From: Aphrophora alni
Taxonomy: Eukaryota; Arthropoda; Insecta; Hemiptera; Aphrophoridae
Assembly: GCA_963513935.1 (NCBI GenBank)
Contig: OY740774.1
Coordinates: forward strand, 99,331,668-99,395,667
Length of the DNA: 64,000 bases
Direction: 5' to 3'
Position numbers and translations under genes: made by a program. The notes under the pieces are model-generated. The model was given only the letters and a program-made list of their open reading frames with translations, made no database searches and was not told the origin of the DNA. Position 1 is the stretch's first letter. The number at the start of each line of letters is the position of its first letter. This document shows, in pieces, positions 22,691-35,231 of this stretch.

Positions 22691-25288
22691 CATAGATATC
22701 AATATAGAGAAATCTTAAGTATGTTCCAGAATTTATTAGCTAGTAAATATGCATAAATAAGTATAGATGAACCGAAGGTATTGAAATTAAGTCTATCCAT
22801 AATAACATCTGCAATAAGAATTGTAATTATTAATTCAAATATAACATCTATACACAGTAGCTAAAATAGAAGAGATCCACTTTACGCCGTAAACTAGTGT
22901 AACTTATTGCATTTCTACAACATAATTCTTAAATATATGACATGCAAACCATTTAACTAGTACCGACATTAAATAAATATGCATCTTCAAAGGCACGCTG
23001 CATACATCAATGTAGACCAATGATTAATCAAAACAAGAGAAGCAAACAAACCAACAAGATGTTGTTTCAATGACAAAGGCAATCCATGCTATTCTTACTC
23101 GTGCAAAACTTGTGCAACTGACCCCAAAAGTAGCTAGTCTGAGTCAAATGATATTAACAAACATAAACAATCAAATACTATATTCATTAAATGCGTTTAC
23201 AGTGTTTTAAAAAATTGGTTATTTTAATTAATTATTGTAGAACTTTCAACACAATTAAATTGAGTGTTTAGATCTGCATTCAAGTCTTTCAACCTCAAAT
23301 AAAACTAAGATAAAATTATTATCAGATAGTAATTTGGTTTTCAACTAGATGTAAAAAGAAAAATCTTTTCTCTAAATTGATTAAAATCAATTTGGCATCA
23401 AAGATCGTTAGAAATGCTAAACAGAATTTGTTGAATTTTAAATTCGCAGCGTTGAATTCTCAAAACGAATCATTTGAGCTGCAGACATATAACTTCATTT
23501 AAAATATGGTTGGTGGTGGGTTAATTTCCAGTAAGGGAACGTGGTTGACAACAATAAATCAAATACAACTTTATGTATCTCTGGAAATAAGTTTCAGTTG
23601 TATGGTAAATATTACTACAAACAGAGAGTACAGCTGTGGTGATTACTTTCATTGCTTTGTGGTGAACATTTAGGGATGAGTTTGAGTTATTTCCGTCTTC
23701 TGTAGATTGAGCGTTTGTTCACTTTTAAGTTTGGGAAAGACATTCGGGATTAGGTTTTTAATGAATCAATCAAGTTCACCGTTGTGAGAGAGAATGGTAA
23801 TCAAAATTTCTTTTCTTTAAATTTGACAGTATTGTTTTGAGGTTACCTGATGATATCGAATTCAATGTTTAATATAAGTTGACAACAACAGTTTGTTACA
23901 TATTAGACAGCTGCTTCTAGTACTGAAGTTTAACGATATATCTTCCATGGATGGGGTAAGAAATAGGTGGAATTATGACTAATATAGATTTGTGTAAAAT
24001 ATGGAAATAAATTCCTTAAATCTTACCTTAGACAGCTGAAGTAAATGAAATAATATCTGGGATAGTTACCTGAAAACAATAAAATAAAATAATGTAAGTG
24101 AGTCACCTAAAATATAACTATCTCTAAATATGCCTATTCTATTGGGTTACCCAATTATTTCTATATCGTAATTTACTTTTAATTTAGTTTTGGTACACTG
24201 GTCAACGTTATTACTCTTCCTTTTCCCACCAAAACGTGAACGAAAACAGTAAAACCGATTTTGTGAAATTGAGTCTTTTATCACAGTTCCAGGGTCGATT
24301 ATTTTACAACTAACTTCGGAATTAGCGCGTTTTAGGGACATGGTTATAAGTACGACTAATTTGGGTATTTATAGTTTGGAAAAATGTGATCAAATCCGTA
24401 AGATTTTGAAAAAACCCAAATTTTGTATTTTTGTTTTACGACATGTACCTCGAATATAGGGTTTAAGGTACCTCATTACGAGATATGGGCAAAATATGCA
24501 TACGTATACATACATACTTATACAGTTCTATCAAAATTGGTTGACTCGTTTGAGCTGTAGATCAATGCACAGAGGGACAGAGATCATTATAAAACAAATA
24601 TGCTGTTATATCAGAGGACCTCAAAACGATTATATACATGAAAAGTTCAAAATCCACCGTTTTAACCGTCATAAAACTCTCAATACTACAAATGTGAAGC
24701 ACACAAAAAAACAGTAGTATGTATACATATAATCAAGAAATAAGTAAACATTGGGGACAGAGGATCAACACCTGAAATGTTTTGCAATTTCGTTATTGGA
24801 GTGCAACACTAGGTTTAAATTGCCTACTAAAGTATTCAGCACTCAAATATTGTCTTTAGAAAGGATTGTATTTCATACAAAACTGTTTATTTTCCCGAAT
24901 TTCCAAAAGTCTGTGAGATTTTCTTTGAACTTAAATTAGTTTATCAACAATGTTTACAATAAGTATCTGGAAAAGTAAAGTAAAGAAAATTGAGGTAATT
25001 GAATTTTTAGTTTTTTTCTATATTTCCAATATTCTAATACCATGATAAAATCTTTATATTTTCAGTTAAATCAACATTGAATTTTTGAACGGGCAGACTC
25101 AATATACATTCACATCTAATTAAAAAGCTGTGGTTCTGTCCATCGTTACTCGCTTAGAATCATAAGTTATTACATACAAATCACTATTTATATGATTTAT
25201 TTGGTTTTCTCGATGTATTATCAATTATATATTTTCTGTATTTAATTTAAATTGAAACTTCCATTTATACTAATTTGGTTTTATGTCA
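22691..25288. other. AT-rich DNA, no gene seen
   Basis: No supportable gene. The segment 24440-24620 has the look of a transposon end (GAGATATGGGCAAAATATGC, ATCAAAATTGGTTGACTCG), but no termini or second copy could be shown. Confidence 0.45.
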
Positions 25289-25510
25289 GAAAATTTTGAA
25301 AAACAGTATACTGGAACAAAACTCTAAGGGTGTTTTTACCCATAAAACAAGTATCATATCTTTGTTATTTATGGGTCTATTTTGATCAAAATTGGTGTAT
25401 TGCTATATTTTTGCATCATTATTTTCCATAGCACCACCATTAATGTTGAACTTAATTTTTTCTTTATAAAACTATCACAACTATCCCCAGGTCAAACTTG
25501 GGGCCAAGTT
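25289..25510 (+). mobile_element. Helitron-derived fragment, decayed 3' end
   Basis: Aligns with the 3' half of the small Helitron at 54389-54771: GGGTGTTTTTACCC, AAACAAGTATCATATCTT, GTTATTTATGGG, TTTTGATCAAAA and CCATAGCACCACCATTA occur in order. It then carries the 3' hairpin CCCCAG-GTCAAAC-TTGGGG (25485-25503). The expected CATCAGCTAG terminus is replaced by CAAGTTATT, so the end is lost. The 5' part is also absent or unrecognisable. Confidence 0.6.
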
Positions 25511-26827
25511 ATTATGAACTTACATTTTCCAGGAAGGTCGGCGTCAAAGTTACATTTTTGACAATAACTTCGCTATTTGTCATCGTAGATGAGTGCGGTT
25601 GGTATCATTACATGTAAAATTGAAATTAGACAATTTTTATATAATTTAGCGCATAGTAAATTGAATAACACACTAGATATGTAGATAAAACTGTGTTTTA
25701 AATTATCAAAATTACGACATTATTAATGTGTTTTTTCTGAATTTCAAAGGTTCTATATGGATACACTGTAGTTCACTATTGTACATCAAATTTTATGTTC
25801 CTAACTTAAATGTTGTAACTATCGTGCTTATGCACAGGATGGAAGGACATTATGTCGAAAATTACTTTTCTGTTTTCTGAGGCCTTTAAACGTGAAACCA
25901 AATTTACCTAAACTTCACATACAGAGTAAGTAAAAGTAAAATATCACACTAAATAAAGATAACATTTAAGTTTAGTTTATAAAAATGTGATTTAAGAAGT
26001 AGAAATTACAATGAAATAAAAAGAAAGCAGATTTTGAAGAACCTTTTTATTATATATTTTTATATAAACAAGTGTGAATTTTCATCAAATTTTACTAAAT
26101 AATTGGCATTCTATTTGCTAGTCGCATCAACTATTTCATAACGTTTTTTTTATGTAAACTGTTTAATCTATAAACAAGGCTCGTTAGGCAGTAACCAAAC
26201 GTCAAGAAAGTAGTGATATAAAAATTAAAGCGAGGTACAGGAAACAGTTTCAAACAAACTTAATCTACTCTTTGATCTAACAATAAAATTTAACATTTCC
26301 TACAAGGTTAAAAAAAACAACTTTTGATATTACATTGTTCTGTTTGTATTATATAGTATGATGTGGCTAGGTGAGTACCATAATGGCCCTATCAACTTGT
26401 TCTTATATAAGTAATTGAAAATTAATTATCTGTTTACACCAAATATTTAATAATATCTAACCTCTACGTATTCTGTACTTCAAACAAGGATGAAATAACC
26501 AAACATGATGCTTAATAACTTTACACGAAGGCATAATAAACACGCGGGACTAATTTAATATGAAACCTTGTTTTAATAATGTAAGGTTAATTAACAAACT
26601 CAAAGGATTCTGAAATACCTGATTTTAATTGTCTACAGCATCAAACAACATCGGTTATAATTTAAGCGGAACATTTTTTACTTTATTTACTCACTACGCG
26701 AAGAAAGGTTTTTAAGATTTTTGTGGACCGTTTGATTAGTTTCAAAAAACATTATGCGAAATTACTTTAAAACTATAAAAGCAAACTCTCCGTAATGGCT
26801 CCATATTTTTTTAAACACCAAGATTAA
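25511..26827. other. AT-rich DNA, no gene seen
   Basis: No recognisable gene or repeat up to the assembly gap. Confidence 0.5.
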
Positions 26828-27027
26828 NNNNNNNNNNNNNNNNNNNNNNNNNNNNNNNNNNNNNNNNNNNNNNNNNNNNNNNNNNNNNNNNNNNNNNNNN
26901 NNNNNNNNNNNNNNNNNNNNNNNNNNNNNNNNNNNNNNNNNNNNNNNNNNNNNNNNNNNNNNNNNNNNNNNNNNNNNNNNNNNNNNNNNNNNNNNNNNNN
27001 NNNNNNNNNNNNNNNNNNNNNNNNNNN
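26828..27027. other. Assembly gap (200 N)
   Basis: Exactly 200 undetermined bases, probably a scaffold gap of nominal size. Whatever lies here is unknown. Confidence 0.99.
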
Positions 27028-27390
27028 TCTCATGTAATTTATTAAAGTAATCTCACGTGAATATAAGTAGTATTGCAATTCATGAATACAACAATATTAT
27101 TAAGACGAATGTATTAGGTTACATTAAAAAAAAAAACCAATTAGGTAACAAAATAAGTAAGTAACCTTTCTGTTTTAATCATACATATTAACAAATAATA
27201 ATGTTTTAATTAATCCAGTTTAATAGATTTTAATTTCAATACTATTATTTATGCTCGGTAGCAATTGTATTCTGTTAACTCCTGCTTAAAAACTTTTTTC
27301 ATCTCAAAAACGAATATAAAATTAAACTTTAAAATATATAGAAAACCCACAACAACAGATAAGAAAATACACAAACATTTTATTGAGATT

Positions 27391-27470
27391 TCTCTGACCG
27401 TAAAAGAGGGTTCCCTGTCAAAGAATAATTCTGTCAGAGAAGAAACCTGAACAATACCTTCGGTCAGAGT
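27391..27470. repeat. Outlying units of the TCGGTCAGAGAAGA minisatellite
   Basis: Isolated copies of the core (TCTGACCGTAAAAGAGGG in inverse orientation, TCTGTCAGAGAAGAAACC, TTCGGTCAGAGTAGAC) precede the dense array by about 230 bases. Confidence 0.5.
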
Positions 27471-27698
27471 AGACAATTCATTGTAAGGGGTGTTGGTAGT
27501 GGTTAAATTGATAAAACCTAAACTAACCTGATCCAACCTAAATGTCAATTAAACGTTTAATCAATTATTTACCATTAATTTGCCCAAAATTTGTCTAAAC
27601 AGAGAACAAGGGATAATGGCAATTAATAATATGTTTTGTATTAAATATTAAATAATAGCGTGCGCCTTCATTCCCAATGCCGGTTTTACGCCGAGCAG

Positions 27699-28058
27699 TT
27701 CTTTCGGTTAGAGAAGAAAGCCGTAACGAATTTTCGGTAAGAGAACAAAGGTCTGACAAATTTTCAGTAAGAGAAGAATTCGATTACAGAAGATTCGGTT
27801 GAAGAAGAAGATTTTAAAATCGAAGAGCTGTTTCGGTCAGTGTTGAAAGCGGTAACGAATTTTCGGTCAGAGAAGAATTTAGTCAGAGAAGATTCAGTAG
27901 AATAAGACAACTTTATTTATACAGCTGTTTTAGCCAGAGAAGAATTCGGTCACAAAAGATTCGGCCGTAACCATTATTTTCGGTTAGAGGAGATTCGTTC
28001 AGACAAGAATTCCACCAGAGAAGATTTCATTTACAGAAGATTCGGTCAGAGAAGACGA
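27699..28058 (+). repeat. 30-bp minisatellite with codon-phased period
   Basis: Roughly a dozen copies of TTCGGTCAGAGAAGAA-like cores. Three consecutive units are exactly 30 bases long (27704-27733, 27734-27763, 27764-27793). Two more (27833-27862, 27863-27892) lie in the same reading frame. Translated, the unit is SVREESRNEF, SVREQRSDKF, SVREEFDYRR. An ATG at 27677 opens a 41-codon frame that enters the repeats and stops at 27800. Either this is a non-coding minisatellite whose period happens to be a multiple of three, or a decayed coding repeat. Degeneration increases toward the 3' end. Confidence 0.7.
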
Positions 28059-30658
28059 CCCTTGTATATTAATCTGACAGGTTGAAGGTTAAACCGACCC
28101 CGGGAACTGCGACCATTAGCCTCAATTGACCCCAATTCAATATTCACTAATCCATGGTCTAATATTATAGAATTAAATATCACATTATGATAAATGCACA
28201 GTAAGTAATAACAGAAAATATATGGATTGAAGAAAACGTACTTTGGTGTCAGCGTAACTAGGAGCTGTAATTCAATTTGTGTCAGCCAGTTTCTGATCCT
28301 AATCTATTTATTCCTGCCTAGTCAGAGAGAATTAATTTTAACTGTCTGTATGAATTTACTCATGAAATATATAACTACTTGAGTGCCACTTTATTAAAAT
28401 CGTTCGGGCAAGCATTTCCTTTGACACTAATGAGTTTTTAATTACGTGAAATTAAGTAAAAAGTTATTGAAAGTAATAAAATTATGATGCGAACATTTAG
28501 ATGACATGTTTTCAAAGATGTTCTTTTTTAAGTCTCTTCAAAAGTTGTTTACGAAACGTATGAAATAAAGTAACGCTTTAACAATAAAAGAACATGTTAG
28601 CTCTGAAAATAGCAACATAAGATTTTGGTTTGTAACTTGGACGTAATTGTACTCGTAGTATGAATGAAATTAGTTTAGTAATTATAATAATATCAAGATA
28701 TTCTAAATACATTTGTACTAGTTTTGAATAATTAATGTTAGGCTACATAGGGTAGAGACGCACAAAGTCGTTGAACAAACAATAGATCGCCAGTAAGCTC
28801 TAATCTGACATTGTTACTAACCGAATAATCTGCTTTATAAAGTTGGATCCACATAATCTGTTAAACGATTACCGTTTGATGTGAACAATATTTTTGACAC
28901 AACATACAGATAACGGAATGTAGTTGGAGTAACGCCATTAACCCAGGGGGGAAAGAAATAATTATGAGACGTTATTACCAGACATTACAATATCAGAACT
29001 GATGATCGATGTTTTTAATGTATTGCTTTTGTATTTTTATCTATTTTAATGTTTTTATAACATCGTCTGAGGAAATGTATTCGCTTAATAAAGGCAAAAT
29101 GCAATCGGAACCATGGTAGCGAATTTAATACGCTAGTTTATCAGGACGCGATTGAAACAGTCATTTCTAACCATTTTTAATTCTACTTGATTTATTCACG
29201 TTATCAATTTATTTATGAAAATCATTATGACAAAACTTATGGAAATTTTATTAAAACTCCTAAATTTATCTAAATTACCTACAGCACAACTCTGTTATGA
29301 TGAATGTCATTAATTTGCCTTTAGAAATGTGAAATGTAGCCTATATCAGTATATAAATAAAATATTATACGTTTATAGATTGCATAACCCTTCGATGACA
29401 AAGGCGCTGATACCCTTAACGATTATTGAAAAACATAGGAACTGATGGAAAGTATAAATAAATATTGAGCTTGATTGAAGTTATAGTTTTGTTTAATGTA
29501 GCTCATGTATCACTGGGGATGGCGACTTTGTTGTTGAACGCGTTTGATTGAATTAACGTAGATTTTGTGAGATCTCCTGTTAGAGTTTTTGTTTTACATT
29601 GTGGAAAGTACAATATAGTAAACCGTGTTAAGTATTAAAAATCCTTTCTTTTACTTAAGAATATTCTGCATTAGTATTGACGTTACTTAAAAGTTTTTGT
29701 TTAACTTTATTATATTCAAAACTGAAAATGATACAAAGCAAAATCATTGAACGAAAACTTATATAATTAATCAAACATTAATTGATTATATATTTCCAGC
29801 AATATATTTAATCATTTAAAACTTCGGATTAGAAAACTAGTGGTTTCATGCAATGCTGAACTCGGTGGAAAAAACCTAATATATTCCCAAACCGTCACCG
29901 CCATCTGGTTCAATGTATGGATGAATACTGTGCTATTAATATATCATTGTTGCTCAAAAAACAACTTTACTTTGTGTTAACTCACATACAATAATTCCAT
30001 TATTTATAATTTAATTTTTGTTTATTTATGAGTTGCCTGTCATATTATAACTAAAAATGCAACTAAAAGCAAGTAGCTGGAGAATATATGTCTACTTATA
30101 TTATTTGTAAGTATTACATAAGCTAAGAAAAGCGGTAAGGGGGAAGAAGTGTATTTTCTATTCAAGTTACTAAATCCCAACAAGTAGAACGATTTTTCTT
30201 AAAAATTGGTATGTAGGGATAATATTGGGTTTATGTGAAGGCGAACTTGATATTTTTTGCAATAAGAGTAAATTTAGGGATTGCTTCCACAAGACGAGAC
30301 AACAAATTTTGATTTTCAAAAAGTCGACTATAACGTTTCTATCAAAATTAGGGAAAATCCTGCAAGGATTCAAATTTTGGTCTCTATTCAACCAAAAATG
30401 TTCGTGATTTATCGGAAAACCCCAAAATTTGTTAACACGTAATTTCCTAAATTCTGTTATACCGATTTCAAATTTGACGAAATGTGAAGATTAATTACCG
30501 AAACCAATTTGTTAAATCTCAAGTAAAAGAACATTTTGTTTCATGAATAACTTTAAAAAACGAAAATGACCTTTAGCGCCGTTATTAAAAACGCGATTTT
30601 AATTAAACGCTATTTACGCTTAGGATGCTTTTATTACTCAAGCAAAACAAGATTAAGG
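28059..30658. other. AT-rich DNA, no gene seen
   Basis: No gene supported. Segment 30440-30560 shares short blocks (ATTTGACGAAATGTGAAG, ATTACC, AAATC) with 49300-49400 and may be an old dispersed repeat. Confidence 0.45.
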
Positions 30659-30671
30659 TATATTTAGATTA

Positions 30672-30887
30672 TTGTTTATACTGATGACCGACGGTACTTG
30701 ATAGAATTTCATGATATAGAAATAAAACACACTAATTCTTTTGTTAAATTCTACAATTTATTGTTCTAGCCGACCATAGTTTCGCCAGTTACGGCATTGA
30801 CGAGGCTTATACGTCTCGTCAATGCCGTAATTGGCGAAACTATGGTCGTAGAATTTAACAAAAGAATAATTTGAGTGTTTTATTTTA
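30672..30887 (-). mobile_element. Hairpin insertion 2 with 13-bp target duplication
   Basis: Bracketed by exact 13-base direct repeats TATATTTAGATTA (30659-30671 and 30888-30900). A long inverted repeat occupies 30720 to 30887. Its outer arms share AAATAAAACAC and TTCTTTTGTTAAATTCTA; its inner arms share CGACCATAGTTTCGCC and CGGCATTGACGAG, around a loop of about 10 bases. The left arm has a 16-base insertion (ATTTATTGTTCTAGC region) absent from the right. The hairpin reaches to within two bases of the right duplication, while a 48-base unpaired tail (30672-30719) separates it from the left one. On the minus strand this is the layout of the insertions at 6293 and 57566, though the sequence is unrelated. 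Confidence 0.7.
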
Positions 30888-30900
30888 TATATTTAGATTA

Positions 30901-30902
30901 AA

Positions 30903-30933
<31 letters not shown>

Positions 30934-31879
30934 GAAAAGTTTATAAAGGATGACCCCATATACCTTACGTTTTGCCTTTCTCACGTTTTTTAGTATAAAG
31001 ACGTTTTTGAAAACACTGATATAACTCCTAATATTACTTTTGATTTATTGGATGGATGTGATTATTGTTATTATTGGAATGTTTTGTTATTGTATGAGAA
31101 AGATAGAATTCTTTTGAACTGTTTCTATGATAACTTTATATAAATAAATAATATTTCAATTTTCAAGAACCTAAGAATAAATGAACAATATATAACATGT
31201 ACATCTAACTATCACGTTATAACGTTACATGTGTTAAGTTATAACAAATTAATAATTATTAATTGTCATGATAATTGACTGATAATAAAAGCTGAATTTA
31301 CAAGGTTCTTATTTTATTTTGACTTGAGGTTCCAACAAATTTAACGACAAAATATTGTCAAGCATTCCATTTAAAATTTAAAACGAACATGTTAAAGCTT
31401 AACGGTTTGATTATCACTGGATTAAATTGTTAATTATCTGTTCATTATGACAATAAAAATGGATTTTAAGTACGTGTCACATTTCATCAACATGCGTAAA
31501 TATTAAAGAAAAACATTGTATTTTACAAGTCTCAAGTTATCTCTGTTAGGGAAGAATATGAATAGGGTTGTTTATTATGAATTTAAAATTTTTCAAAATG
31601 GTTAAATCTTATCATGATATACTAAAGTATGTTCAATATTTAGTTTTACAAGAAAGTATATTAAAAGAAAATTTGAAACCTATGCGCAAAACGTATTTTT
31701 AAGATGACGTTCTACAACATACAAATAAAGGAGCAGCACACAAGGAATAAATTTAAAAGGAAAGATTTGCCTTCACTCGCAGAACCTCAAAACGTTCAAA
31801 ACTTTGCAATATCAAAATCTAGATATAGATATATAGATATATTTAACCTATAGACTATTAATATATACCGCAAAGAACC
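30901..31879. other. AT-rich DNA, no gene seen
   Basis: Starts with a short (AT)n run at about 30905-30922; otherwise featureless. Confidence 0.5.
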
Positions 31880-32115
31880 TTGTTCGTTATTACCAATGAA
31901 GTAGATTGACACGTGGTGTTCAATTTAATGAAATAGAAAGTGTCCTCTTGGGCGCGCCACACCCTGTATTTACCGTTTCCTTTCATAACTTTAATGGATA
32001 CGAAAAATACCTTGTTATAAGCAAACCATAACATGGTCATAAATAAAAAGTTGTAAATTTTCTCTCACCAATTGCAATGTTTTTAATATTTATAAAAAGT
32101 AAAATTAAAACATCT
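31880..32115. repeat. Dispersed repeat family B, copy 1
   Basis: Shares ordered blocks with 35385-35645: TTCGTTATTA, GAAGTA...ACACGT, GCGCCACACCC, CTTTCATAACTTTAATGGAT, AATACCTTGTTATAA, ATAAATAAAA and CATAAAAAGT. Both copies stop matching just after CAT(C/T)TGAAATAT, which probably marks one end. No coding frame. Confidence 0.6.
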
Positions 32116-32135
32116 GAAATATTTGTGATCTCAGC

Positions 32136-32350
32136 AGAACCTCTTTACAGGAGATGTGGAATACATGGTGAAAATGCAGACCATCTGCTCTTTGACTGCA
32201 GCAGTTTTGAGTAGGAGAAGTTATGCATCTTTGTACATGTGGAGAATGGCCTAACATTTCCCCAAGACAACCGCATAGGAAAAATAATCAAATTCACAGA
32301 ACTTGTGTACGTTGGGGGCATACATCATCTTCCGGGAGTGCAATAAGTCT
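32136..32350 (+). pseudogene. Non-LTR retrotransposon (LINE) C-terminal tail, one stop
   Basis: A frame reads PLYRRCGIHGENADHLLFDC, then SSFE, a stop, and EKLCIFVHVENGLTFPQDNR followed by about 20 further residues to a terminal stop. The CxxC-(ExxxH)-C spacing with DHLLFDC is the classic zinc-knuckle/RNase H tail of Jockey/R1/I-type LINE proteins (CRRCG...ETADHLLFEC). One in-frame TAG replaces a residue and the upstream reverse transcriptase is missing, so it is a 5'-truncated dead copy. The following 3' UTR-like sequence includes TGAATTGATGAATTGAA (about 32380), perhaps the LINE tail. Confidence 0.65.
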
Positions 32351-32409
32351 TAATTGCTAAAGGATAGCAAGGACCGCCCGAAGTGAATTGATGAATTGAA
32401 CATATAAAC

Positions 32410-32974
32410 AATATTTCACATACTTTTTAGGAACTTAACCAAATATTTATCGCTCCACACACAATTGCTAGGGCTATATCTCACTTTTAGTTTAGAGAAA
32501 GAAGATATTAAATGACACAGCAGAACTTAAACTTCTCCAAATAAATCCAAATATATGAAATACATCGACTATGTTTCCATCTCTAAAAGAATTTATCATG
32601 TTCCTCCCAATTTAGAATATTTAGAAAACAGAATTTGATTTTTTTTTACTTCGCTTTACTGTTTAAATAAAACTCAACGCAAAAAAATAAATTGTATTTT
32701 CCCTTCTCCTTGTTTGGAGTTGAATGACTATGAACTGCTAGCTCTTCAAATTTATGTTCCAAATCCACCAAAATTTCCTTCCTCTAGCAAGACCTTCCAA
32801 CTGGGTCTCCTACTCCGAAACAAACCCCTTTCTTTGGATTCCCTGATTATTTAATCTTTCCTATATCCCCTTCCTAACTGTGTCATTTTACAATAGCATA
32901 AAGTAAATCAGCAATTGCTTTATTTCTAACTCTGTGCTATCTGTTCAAATATCTAGACATTTTGGCATACCTAC
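32410..32974. other. AT-rich DNA, no gene seen
   Basis: No recognisable feature. Confidence 0.5.
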
Positions 32975-33910
32975 ATTGTTAAACTATAAATCACTATTGT
33001 AAAAATTATTATCTTACATCTTACTTATTGCTAAAACATGAAAAACTATATTTTTTTAAAAATTACTTGTTCCACCTTACCAAAAATTAGATATTCTAAA
33101 TTTTATTAAATGTGTTAAGTATTTATGATGTAATTGACCCAATCTAAGACAGACAGCATAAAAGTGCATAACTTCAATTCATACTAATGAACACGTATCT
33201 ATTTAAACAAGTATACTTTGAATATATATCGCAAAATAAAACAAGAATTTCTAATACAATTAAAAATATATTATAACTCAATATTATTTAAAATATGTTA
33301 TACTTTGCCAGTATGTATTTTAATTAACTCTCTCTCTCTTGGAGAAGTGTGGAAAGATAACTAAGGACTCCTTAAGTCAAAGTAAAGTGAACTTTAGCCT
33401 CAAGTAGGTCAAGCCTCTCTCAAACACACGGTAAACTAATACACGTCAAAGGATATATTCTAAAGGCAAACTTTAATCTCGTATTGATAAAAGTAAACTG
33501 ATTTCTATTCCTTGCTTTCTGTTTCAACTTGCAACTTGCATTGGTGGAATACTTTCAGATGAGTTAAGTTTCCCACAACTCTAATCATATTTATTTGATT
33601 GAAATGCAAAAACAAAATGTAAATATAAATTGCTTTGCTGGATGGATGGTGACGATATAAATGATTTCTTCGAGTTTATTTATAAGCATTCTCATTTTGA
33701 TAGCTCTGAATAATTTAGTATAAATACTGAATTTATTATTTATCTTGGAGACGCTTTTTACCTCCCTCCTGTTATATGTGTGAGGTTTCGCAGTAGTGCT
33801 TTAAAATACAAAAGCAAAATTATGGTTTACCTCAAACCAATTGTAGATCAAGACATATTGACTGAAGCATCGTTGGTTTTTTTGAGAATGAGTGTTATTA
33901 TGGAAATTTG
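32975..33910 (+). repeat. Dispersed repeat family D, copy 1
   Basis: Aligns over about 1 kb with 39755-40700 in the same orientation. Shared strings include TTAAACTATAAATCAC, GTATGTATTTTAATTAACT, GTGTGGAAAGATAACTA, TGATTTCTATTCCTTGCTTT, CTGTTTCAACTTGCAACTTG and GCATTGGTGGAATA. At the place where copy 2 has a (TTAGG)n tract this copy reads simply CCTCAAGTAGGTCAAGCC. No coding frame, so probably a non-autonomous element or old segmental copy. Confidence 0.75.
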
Positions 33911-34785
33911 TGTGTGACAGCATTGGACAAAGTAGTTATTTATAATTATATTGATAACAATAATGTAACAATCCAATTTATAAAATATAATTCCAATTGC
34001 ACAAAGATCATTTTTACATTCCAAAGTTTGAATTCATGGTTTCGATAGTTGCATGCACAACTCAAAAACGTTCAAAAAGTTTATTTGATATAATTTTGAG
34101 TTATGAAGCCCGCCATACAAGGTCTTCACTATAAATTTTACAAACTTTACGAGCATGATCCATGTTCGTAAATATTGAGAAAATGTCCAGTAAACATTAC
34201 TCTAAACTCTGTCCTTAAAAATAGTTATAACCAAAAATAAGACATATTATTTTTCTTATTACTATTATTAATTAATTCTAATTTTTTAATAGCGAAAAGT
34301 AGAAAAATTGGTCAATTAAAAATGTGTTTTAAAATAGACACATGAAAAATCATGATCAAAATTTGACATTAAACAGATTACTCATTTGTAAGTTTCCCTG
34401 CATAAAGGAAGTAAGGTTTTTACGTTACAGCCTGCTTTGAATTAGTCAATTATTTTAACAAGAAATCAAATCGTTTGACAAATACGCTACTGTTAGGTAG
34501 CATATTTAGTAGCACACCTCTCACTATTAATGTAACATGAACAACATATTGTCACCACCAGAGCTCCATTCTATAGTTAATTGCTCTTAGTGACAATTTC
34601 TGTATGTCGTACCTTAATTAAAGTCAAGTCATTCATCTTTTATAAAAATCACACTAAATAGTTTTTCAATAAATTAGAGGAATAAATTTACATATTTTTA
34701 TATCCGTTTCTTAATAATTGACCTGTAAACTTATTCTTCAATTTCACCTGAGAATTGGAATATTAAATTTTGAAGTTTATTCAAA
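33911..34785. other. AT-rich DNA, no gene seen
   Basis: No recognisable feature. Confidence 0.5.
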
Positions 34786-34860
34786 GCTCCCGGTTGGTAT
34801 AATGGCTAGTGGTCTATCTAGGTGTACAGAGGTGCTGTATCCACTGGAATAGCTAATTTT
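34786..34860 (+). pseudogene. tRNA-like head (SINE or tRNA fragment)
   Basis: CTCCCGGTTGGTATAATGGCTAGTGG resembles the acceptor and D-arm of a tRNA of the Glu/Gly/Asp type (TCCC...TGGTxTAATGGxTAG). No T-arm or B box follows at tRNA distance, so it is a fragment or the 5' end of a tRNA-derived SINE. Confidence 0.35.
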
Positions 34861-35231
34861 GTCCACTGGCTGTTTTCATACAAATCACATTGTATTCCTT
34901 AAAATGTTAAACAAAAAATCCCCTTATTATAGTACATTGAAATACAAAAACAAAACAAAATTAAGAGTACTTTAGACTTTGTCATTTTTCCACGATGAAT
35001 ATTGTTATATAATTTTTAAACAAACAGGCATTTTTCATTGGATCAAAGTACTAAGCTTTCGTTTGTGCATTTACCTTACTAGAGAAAACTTTCAAAATGA
35101 ATTAATTATCTCTCAATGGGAATATATTTACAAATCTCTTTTTATCCCAAATTAATAAGAAAACTTAGAATCCCCAAAGTACACAACATAAAGTAAATAA
35201 TAATAAATAACCCATTTATGTTTTAGTACAC
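34861..35231. other. AT-rich DNA, no feature seen
   Basis: Nothing recognised. Confidence 0.5.

Noticed and set aside
26824..27078. 84-codon minus-strand frame
   Set aside because: Almost wholly made of undetermined bases in the assembly gap.
30672..30719. CTGATGA in the tail of hairpin insertion 2 as a hammerhead core
   Set aside because: The following CCGACGG cannot form a proper stem II and no GAAA box follows at the right distance.
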